DNA of 13,194 nt, from contig JALOPY010000017.1 of assembly GCA_025453735.1 (NCBI GenBank), positions 1 to 13,194 of the forward strand, read 5' to 3'. Each line of letters starts with the position of its first letter. Position 1 is the stretch's first letter. This document shows positions 7,939 to 13,194 of the stretch, piece by piece. The notes under the pieces were generated by a model. It saw nothing but the letters and a program-made list of their open reading frames with translations. It ran no database searches and was not told the DNA's origin. The stretch is from a bacterium. Lineage in GTDB: Bacteria; Zhuqueibacterota; Zhuqueibacteria; Thermofontimicrobiales; Thermofontimicrobiaceae. The position numbers and the translations under genes are program-made.

Positions 7939-10900
7939 TTATTCTAACTTTACTGAGACTACTTTTGAAACTCCGCTCTCCTGCATGGTAATTCCAAACA
8001 GACAATCCGCAGATTTCATGGTCAGTTTATTATGCGTCACCATGATAAATTGGGTTGAGAGCGAAAATTGCTTGATCGTGTTGATAAATCGATTTACATT
8101 ATTGTCGTCGAGTGGCGCGTCAACCTCATCCAGAATGCATATTGGGCTGGGCTTGACAAGGTAAATTGCAAACAACAGCGAGATCGCGGTTAATGATTTT
8201 TCCCCACCTGACAGGAGAGTCAGAGACTCAATCCGTTTTCCTTTCGGATTGGCTTTGATCTCGATCGCGGATTCTAACGGATCCTCATCCGGAACGATCA
8301 GCAAATCAGCATCACCCTCAGGGAAAAAATTCTGAAACACTTTTATAAAGTTGCCTCGGATTTCCTGAAAGAGATTGTCAAATTTTTCCTGGGCGGTTTT
8401 GTTCAATTGGTTGATAGTATCTTTTAAATTTTGTTCGGCTGAAATCAGGTCTTCATGCTGCTTTTCCAAAAAATCGAGACGAGTTTTCTCCTGTTCATAT
8501 TCCTTCAACGCAAGCAGATTAACCGGTCCCAGGCTTTTTATCTTTTGCCGTAAATCATCAATTGTTGTTTCATCTGCGGCGATATCGAAATTTGGATCGA
8601 TTGGCGTTTGCTGTAATTCCAGGTCATACTCCTCTAAAATGCGGCGATACAGATTATCGCCAAGAATACGCAGCTCTGATTTTCTCAGCTCGATCTCGTG
8701 AAGCAATTCCGAGTTTGATTCTCGCTCTCGGCGTAATTGACTGACGATTTTCATTTTTTCGTCAATAGCATCGCGCAGCGTTTTTTCCTTAAGCTCCAGC
8801 TCATTGGTTTTTGCCTCCGAAGTCTCTTTTAGCGAATAATCATTGGAGAGAAGCTCTGACAACTCTTCCATTCTCACTTCGATTTGGGATTTTTGATCCT
8901 CGAATTTGAACAATTCCTGGTCACGATTTTTTATGGCTGCTTCGGTTTCGTCGATTGACTTTCTTGTCTGTTCCAATTCACGAACCAGATTTCGCTCGTT
9001 CCCGGTTAATTCAACTAATTTCAAATTCAACTGATTGACTTTTGCAGCCTGATCGTTGCGATCCTGGTCTTGTGTGTCAATTCGTTCTTGATGCCCGGTT
9101 ATCTGTTCATTAATATTCTCATACGCTGCTGAAGTTTCGTGCAGATCTTTTTCAATTTCCTGTTTTTGGACTGAATTGGTTTCATACTGCTGATTCAATC
9201 GCGCGAGTTCTGCGGTAATGGAATTGATTCGCTCTTGCTGCTGCGTGATGCGATACTCAAGCTGGGAAATTTGCAGCCTCGCCTGGGATAATTGTTCCCG
9301 GGAGTTCTTTAGTTGCTGTGCAACATCCAATTTTGACCGGATATTTTCTGCCCGCTGAGATTCAAGGGATTTCAATCGCTTTTCATGGTTCGATATTTCA
9401 TCGTTGAGATGGGCTGCATCAGCTTTCAATTGTTGCAGCTTGCCCTGTCTTCCGACCAGGCTTTCGGATGCGGCGCTTTTCCGTCCTCCTTTTATTCCAC
9501 CCCAATCGAAAAGAATCTCGCCTGCCAGCGTGATTAGATGGACAGCGTGATTTGCGAATTTTTCGGCCAATCCTCTTGCGGTTTTAAAATCTTCAACCAG
9601 CAAATAGGAGCCTAACAACAATTTCACTGCCGGCAGAAAATCAGGATCGCATGTGACCAGCTCATCCGCCCACCCAATGACGCCGCGCTCATTTTTCACA
9701 TCAAGGCTTTTGGACTTCGGAGCGATATTTTGGATCGGAATAAAAGTGACAATACCCTGCTGATTGTCTTCTAAATTTTTGACGCCCACATACGCGGTCG
9801 CATTATCCTTGACAAATAGATAGCCAGCCATTTCGCCCAATGCTGATTCAATGGCAGCCCGGTAGCTATCAGCAACAGAAATGGCATCTGCCAGAGTCGC
9901 TTTAAAGCCCTGACCTGATCCATAATTCAGCATGAGATGCTTGACGCCATCAGGATAGTCCGCGTAGCTTTCCAGCAGGTCTTTTAGGAAAACTGCTTGC
10001 TGGTGCAGCGCGTCAGCCTGATTCGTCTTCTTTAAAATATCATCTTTTGCTTGTCCGATCTCCTGATCCAGTTGTTCCGAAGCCAATTCCAATTCAGCTT
10101 GCGTTTCTGCCAGATTATCGAATTGCAGTTGCAGGGTCTCCTCGTTTTTTTTAAGCGGGACGAGTTGTTTCGAATCGTCCTCATTTCTTTTGTGTAAGGA
10201 TTCATTCTCATCCGCGATGCTGCCGCGATTTTTATCGATGTACTCCAATTGAGAATTCAATCGCTCCAGGGTCCGCTGCTTTTCAGAGATCGATTGCATC
10301 TGCTCGATAGCATTTTTCTCGATCTCTCGAGACTCGATTCTTGTTTTTGCCAGTGATTTTTCTAACGCATCGAAAGTTGCTTTTTCCTGTTGATACTGAA
10401 GCTGAATGGTTTCGATTTGATTGGATATGCCGTCTCGCTCTTGCTGCAGTTTGACTGAACGATTTTTGTGGGTGATAATCTGCTGTTTGAATTGTTCAAC
10501 CTCTGTTTGAATCCTGATTTTGTTATCAGCCAGGGATTTCAGCCGTTCGCGACTTAGCAGGATTTCTTCCTCGCCCTTGTGGATAGTATTAACAAGCTGG
10601 TTGAGTTGAATTTGCGCGTCACGAAGCTGCTGTTCCAAATCGACCAGGTTAGCCTGAAAAGATTCCACCTCGGCTTCTTTGAATGAGACTTGCGAGGTTT
10701 GACTCTCACGCTTTTGAGTCAACTCTTCATGCTTGCTATTTAGCGGGATGAGTTCTTCAAAAATTTTGCTGTAATTATGTGTTGCCAGCCGTATTTCCAG
10801 GTCTTGCAGGCTTTTTGATAATTCCTGATAGCGGCGGGCGCGACTGACCTGGCGCTGCAATGAATTCACTTTGCTTCTGACTTCACCGATAATATCTGCC

Positions 10901-11472
10901 AGGCGGATCATATCCTGCTCCGTGGCATCGAGCTTGCGAATAGTCAATTTGCGTCGCTGCTTATATTTTGTAATTCCGACTGCTTCTTCAAATATTCGCC
11001 TGCGGTCTTCTGGCTTGCCATTCAAGATCGATTCGACCATGCTCAACTCGATCACCGAATACGCGTCTGGCGTCAACCCGGTGTCCATGAGCAGATCATT
11101 TATGTCTTTTAATCGGCAGGGATTGTTATTTAAAAGGTATTGACTCTCTCCAGACCTGAACAAGCGACGGGTAATAACGACTTCGGAATATTCGACGGGC
11201 AGAATGTTTTGGGTATTTTGAATAACCAGCGACACTTCTGCCATTCCCAACGGTTTTTGACTCTTCGAGCCATTGAAGATAACGTTCTCCATTCGGTCGC
11301 TTCGCAGGATGCCGGCTTTTTGTTCGCCCAAAACCCAACGAATGGCATCGACAACATTGCTCTTGCCACAGCCGTTCGGCCCAACAATTCCGGTAATCCC
11401 TGGCATAAAATTGAACACTTCTTTTTTTGCGAAAGATTTGAAACCAAAAATTTTCAACTTCTCCAGATACAC
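7939..11472 (-). CDS. smc: Chromosome partition protein Smc
   Basis: Smc is the ATPase of the bacterial condensin; it forms a dimer with a long coiled coil and organises and segregates the chromosome with ScpA and ScpB, neither encoded in this window. The 1177-residue length is standard. The N-terminus MYLEKLKIFGFKSFA and Walker A GPNGCGKSNVVDAIRWVLGE (31-50) are diagnostic. Two Gln/Glu/Lys-rich coiled-coil arms (about 165-500 and 665-1000) flank the hinge (about 500-665, containing YPDGVKHLM, GYLFVKD and GGIKGGRKS). The C-terminal head has the signature LLSGGEKSLTAISLLFAI (from 1086), Walker B ICILDEVDAPLDD with Asp1115 and Glu1116, and His1147 in MVTHNK. The start is a GTG at 11472 after a weak GGGG site; an in-frame stop at 11500-11502 rules out a longer protein, and the overlapping ATG at 11474 is out of frame. 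The GWxTD gene follows after 26 bp. Confidence 0.97.
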   Translation of the reverse strand: MYLEKLKIFGFKSFAKKEVFNFMPGITGIVGPNGCGKSNVVDAIRWVLGEQKAGILRSDRMENVIFNGSKSQKPLGMAEVSLVIQNTQNILPVEYSEVVITRRLFRSGESQYLLNNNPCRLKDINDLLMDTGLTPDAYSVIELSMVESILNGKPEDRRRIFEEAVGITKYKQRRKLTIRKLDATEQDMIRLADIIGEVRSKVNSLQRQVSRARRYQELSKSLQDLEIRLATHNYSKIFEELIPLNSKHEELTQKRESQTSQVSFKEAEVESFQANLVDLEQQLRDAQIQLNQLVNTIHKGEEEILLSRERLKSLADNKIRIQTEVEQFKQQIITHKNRSVKLQQERDGISNQIETIQLQYQQEKATFDALEKSLAKTRIESREIEKNAIEQMQSISEKQRTLERLNSQLEYIDKNRGSIADENESLHKRNEDDSKQLVPLKKNEETLQLQFDNLAETQAELELASEQLDQEIGQAKDDILKKTNQADALHQQAVFLKDLLESYADYPDGVKHLMLNYGSGQGFKATLADAISVADSYRAAIESALGEMAGYLFVKDNATAYVGVKNLEDNQQGIVTFIPIQNIAPKSKSLDVKNERGVIGWADELVTCDPDFLPAVKLLLGSYLLVEDFKTARGLAEKFANHAVHLITLAGEILFDWGGIKGGRKSAASESLVGRQGKLQQLKADAAHLNDEISNHEKRLKSLESQRAENIRSKLDVAQQLKNSREQLSQARLQISQLEYRITQQQERINSITAELARLNQQYETNSVQKQEIEKDLHETSAAYENINEQITGHQERIDTQDQDRNDQAAKVNQLNLKLVELTGNERNLVRELEQTRKSIDETEAAIKNRDQELFKFEDQKSQIEVRMEELSELLSNDYSLKETSEAKTNELELKEKTLRDAIDEKMKIVSQLRRERESNSELLHEIELRKSELRILGDNLYRRILEEYDLELQQTPIDPNFDIAADETTIDDLRQKIKSLGPVNLLALKEYEQEKTRLDFLEKQHEDLISAEQNLKDTINQLNKTAQEKFDNLFQEIRGNFIKVFQNFFPEGDADLLIVPDEDPLESAIEIKANPKGKRIESLTLLSGGEKSLTAISLLFAIYLVKPSPICILDEVDAPLDDNNVNRFINTIKQFSLSTQFIMVTHNKLTMKSADCLFGITMQESGVSKVVSVKLE

Positions 11473-11533
11473 ATTATCCCCAATTCTTGAATTACAGTTT
11501 TAAATTATTACTCAAAAATGTATTAAAAAATGT

Positions 11534-11550
11534 TTGTCATTTTAAGACAA
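11534..11550. repeat. Dyad TTGTC-N7-GACAA over the smc -10 box
   Basis: Five-base perfect arms (11534-11538 and 11546-11550) surround ATTTTAA, which contains the minus-strand -10 box TAAAAT. A protein bound here would block the promoter. The arms are short and the DNA is AT-rich, so it may be chance. No cognate regulator is recognised. Confidence 0.3.
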
Positions 11551-11567
11551 TTATCATTAAAAGTCAA
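11539..11567 (-). promoter_or_regulatory. Sigma70-like promoter for smc
   Basis: Read on the minus strand, TTGACT (11562-11567) is followed after exactly 17 bp by TAAAAT (11539-11544), each five of six to consensus. Transcription would begin near 11532, giving a leader of about 60 nt before the smc GTG at 11472. A dyad TTGTC-N7-GACAA (11534-11550) covers the -10 box and may be an operator. The same transcript would carry the GWxTD gene. Confidence 0.6.
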
Positions 11568-11607
11568 GCCTTTTTTACCGATTAATACTTGCATTGCAAA
11601 ATTTCTC

Positions 11608-11636
11608 TTGACTTTGCCTGTGATTTTAATTAGATT
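11608..11636 (+). promoter_or_regulatory. Sigma70-like promoter for the phosphatidyltransferase gene
   Basis: TTGACT (11608-11613) is followed after 17 bp by TAGATT (11631-11636, four of six to TATAAT). Transcription would begin near 11643, about 50 nt before the ATG at 11694. It is divergent from the smc promoter, with 40 bp between the two -35 boxes, so a regulator could affect both. Confidence 0.45.
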
Positions 11637-11693
11637 CAGTGCGCAAAAATCAACTCAATAATTTTACAATTATCGCATTTAGACGCAGCCAGG

Positions 11694-12242
11694 ATGGAAA
11701 CTGAAAGATCATTCCGAATTTTTACTATTCCAAATATACTCTCATTCTTAAGAATCGCTTTAATTATTCCATTAGCTATTTTTATCTGGCATGATAATTT
11801 ATGCGGGACTATAATTGTCTTAATTATTGCCACAGCATCAGATTTCCTTGATGGGAAAATTGCCCGCCACTTAAACCAAATTACTGAAGTCGGAAAAATG
11901 CTCGATCCGATAGCAGACAAGCTTTCAATCGGAACGATATTGATTGTTCTCATGTACAAAGACCGGGTTCCGTTCTGGCTTGTTTTAATCGTCGTCGGAC
12001 GTGATATCGCGATCCTGCTTGCCAGCGTGGTTTGTTTTATTAGAAAAGATAAACTTGTCATTGCTTCAAATTTTATTGGAAAGATCGCGGTGAACGTTTT
12101 TGGATTAATGGTGCTATCATTCATTTTTGATGTTAAAATATTGCAGGATATTTTTGTCCCGTTATCCGTTATCTTTGTCCTCATCTCAAGCTATAGCTAT
12201 CTCAAAAACTTTTTGCTGCTTTATAAAAACAGAACGGCATAA
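11694..12242 (+). CDS. CDP-alcohol phosphatidyltransferase (PgsA or cardiolipin synthase type)
   Basis: The 182-residue integral inner-membrane enzyme joins a phosphatidyl group from CDP-diacylglycerol to an alcohol, with release of CMP. The family signature is complete: SDFLDGKIARHLNQITEVG then KMLDPIADK, giving Asp50, Asp53-Gly54, Ala57-Arg58, Gly67, Asp71 and Asp75, the metal-binding and catalytic residues. About five to six hydrophobic segments are visible (near 16-33, 36-49, 78-89, 93-118, 127-146 and 152-170). The length and the start RIFTIPNILSFLRI fit phosphatidylglycerophosphate synthase (PgsA). The motif VVGRDIAILLA (100-110) carries Arg-Asp, where PgsA usually has Arg-Glu and eukaryote-type cardiolipin synthases have Arg-Asp, so the product may be PGP or cardiolipin. 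No gene symbol is given for that reason. AGG abuts the ATG, so the ribosome site is poor, but no upstream start codon fits. It converges on the response regulator with 14 bp between stops. Confidence 0.87.
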   Translation: METERSFRIFTIPNILSFLRIALIIPLAIFIWHDNLCGTIIVLIIATASDFLDGKIARHLNQITEVGKMLDPIADKLSIGTILIVLMYKDRVPFWLVLIVVGRDIAILLASVVCFIRKDKLVIASNFIGKIAVNVFGLMVLSFIFDVKILQDIFVPLSVIFVLISSYSYLKNFLLLYKNRTA

Positions 12243-12256
12243 ATCGTAACCCACCG

Positions 12257-12997
12257 TTAATCTTCAGGATTGATAAATACATATCCAGCCCCTCTCACGC
12301 TCTTGATATAGATTGGATTCGTCGGATCTGGCTCAAAATATTTTCGCAATCGGGCAATAAAATTATCGACCGTTCTTGTCTCAATTGCATTGTTCATCTC
12401 CCACACCTGCTTCAGAAGCTCCTGTCGCGACACGATTTTTCCTTTATGATCGATTAAATATCTCAGCACTAAAGCTTCAAGCTGAGTCAATTGAAACCGG
12501 TGTTCACCTGATTGGCAGGTCAGATCCTCAAAATTAATTTTATTATCGCCAAACTGATAATAGGGATGTTCAGCGATGACCGTTCGATACCACTTTTTGC
12601 GACGCAGCATTCGTTTGACACGCAGCAGCAGCTCCTTTAAATGAAATGGCTTGGTGATATAATCGTCGGCGCCGATTTCTAAGCCCTGAATTCGATCATC
12701 TGCCGCGGATAATGCAGTGAGAATCATGATCGGAATTTGCAGTGATTTTTCGCGCATCTTTTTTGCGACTTCAAAACCATCGTAGATCGGTAGCATAATA
12801 TCCAAAATAACCAGGTCAAAACGATGCTTATCGAACAACTTCAGCGCTTCTTTACCATCGCGAGCAACCATCACTTCATAACCTTCTTCGGACAAATTAA
12901 ATTCGAGACCAACTGCCAGAGTTTCTTCGTCCTCGACGACAAGAATTTTGCTCCCCTGCAAAATTACATTGCTATTGACATCATTTTGGTCGTTCAC
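12257..12997 (-). CDS. OmpR/PhoB-family response regulator
   Basis: The 246-residue cytoplasmic transcription factor has a receiver domain (about 16-130) and a winged-helix DNA-binding domain (about 147-243). Receiver residues are intact: Glu22-Asp23-Glu24 acidic pocket, phosphoacceptor Asp66 in DLVILDIMLP, Thr94 in MILTALS and Lys116-Pro117 in ITKPF. The output domain shows the recognition helix around TRTVDNFIARLRKYF (207-221) and the wing RGAGYVF (235-241). The start is a GTG at 12997 with AAGGA 9 nt upstream; there is no in-frame ATG nearby. It overlaps the end of the histidine kinase gene by 17 bp, so the pair is translationally coupled and the kinase is its partner. The target genes cannot be told from the sequence. 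Confidence 0.95.
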   Translation of the reverse strand: MNDQNDVNSNVILQGSKILVVEDEETLAVGLEFNLSEEGYEVMVARDGKEALKLFDKHRFDLVILDIMLPIYDGFEVAKKMREKSLQIPIMILTALSAADDRIQGLEIGADDYITKPFHLKELLLRVKRMLRRKKWYRTVIAEHPYYQFGDNKINFEDLTCQSGEHRFQLTQLEALVLRYLIDHKGKIVSRQELLKQVWEMNNAIETRTVDNFIARLRKYFEPDPTNPIYIKSVRGAGYVFINPED

Positions 12998-13194
12998 TTC
13001 GTTTCTTCCTTTTAATTGTTTGCTTTAATAGCTGATTCGTGAAGCGCTTTTTTGCTCTTTTATAAATTGGAAGCTCGATTTGAATTGTTGCCCCAGTATT
13101 TCTTCCTGAGCTTATCGCATGAACTTTTCCGCCATGAAATTTAACAATTTCTTTCACGATATATAAACCCAAACCAGTTCCCTTTACGCTGGGC
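12981..13194 (-). CDS. Sensor histidine kinase, C-terminal part (cut by window edge)
   Basis: Only the last 70 residues are inside the window; the gene continues past the right edge. The visible part is the end of an HATPase_c domain: the G2 box KGTGLGLYIVKEIVKFHGG, then GKVHAISSGRNTGATIQIEL, the usual final strands of the fold. After IELPIY a 26-residue tail follows in which 13 residues are Lys or Arg, an uncommon extension for this family. The stop at 12981-12983 lies inside the response regulator gene, which marks a kinase-regulator operon with the kinase first. The sensor domain, and so the signal, is not visible. Confidence 0.9.
   Translation of the reverse strand, partial: PSVKGTGLGLYIVKEIVKFHGGKVHAISSGRNTGATIQIELPIYKRAKKRFTNQLLKQTIKRKKRSERPK
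13005..13011 (-). promoter_or_regulatory. Ribosome binding site supporting the GTG start of the response regulator
   Basis: On the minus strand AAGGAAG, within the kinase coding sequence, precedes the GTG at 12997 with 9 nt after AAGGA. No ATG lies in frame near the receiver domain start, so this site fixes the GTG as the start. Confidence 0.6.

Noticed and set aside
11545..11567. Fur-box-like stretch AATGATAAT upstream of smc (minus strand)
   Set aside because: Only the central ten bases match a Fur box; the outer parts do not, the DNA is AT-rich, and iron control of smc has no support.
11565..11580. T-run (CCTTTTTTACC) as an intrinsic terminator
   Set aside because: No stable hairpin precedes it on either strand, and it lies in a divergent promoter region where no transcript should end.
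11636..12184. Minus-strand open frame of 182 codons opposite the phosphatidyltransferase
   Set aside because: It has low-complexity Ile/Lys/Ser/Thr composition and no family motif, and it lies opposite a gene with a complete catalytic signature. It is a shadow frame.

Overview
The window is a chromosomal stretch of moderate-to-low GC DNA (by eye about 40-45 % GC) with eight protein-coding genes; seven are complete and one runs off the right edge. I see no RNA genes, insertion sequences, CRISPR array or phage genes. A GWxTD-type secreted protein, an smc gene starting at GTG, and several genes with weak Shine-Dalgarno (SD) sequences suggest a Gram-negative bacterium of the FCB/KSB1/Calditrichota kind or a nearby phylum. 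That placement is inference, mainly from the GWxTD family.

Layout. (1) 1-238 is gene-free leader DNA with a perfect 8-bp dyad and a weak candidate promoter. (2) 239-6473 (+) holds four genes in a row. The first three form an ABC system of the AttEFGH type: an ATPase, a single 855-residue permease that looks like AttF and AttG in one chain, and a membrane-anchored AttH/CrtC-like lipocalin-fold protein. The fourth, 43 bp further on, is a cytoplasmic GH127-like (beta-L-arabinofuranosidase-type) protein that keeps the Glu-x-Cys and Cys-Cys metal/nucleophile motifs. (3) 6479-11472 (-) is a two-gene unit: smc, the chromosome condensin, followed 26 bp later by a secreted GWxTD-domain protein. It converges on the GH127 gene with only 5 bp between stop codons. 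(4) 11473-11693 is a divergent control region with a good sigma70-like promoter for smc and another for the gene to its right. (5) 11694-12242 (+) is a CDP-alcohol phosphatidyltransferase making PGP or cardiolipin. (6) 12257-13194 (-) is a two-component pair: the end of a histidine kinase overlapping an OmpR/PhoB-type response regulator.

How the genes work together. The first three genes make a mechanotransmission-type ABC machine in the inner membrane with a periplasmic lipocalin-like partner, probably handling a lipid or other hydrophobic substrate. The other units (chromosome segregation, phospholipid synthesis, two-component signalling, envelope GWxTD protein) are core or envelope functions. 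I do not see a clearly new defence or biosynthetic system. The points most worth a second look are the cysteine-rich GH127-like enzyme beside the AttEFGH genes, the smc-GWxTD gene pair with a degenerate GWxTD motif, and the dyads placed at two promoter regions.
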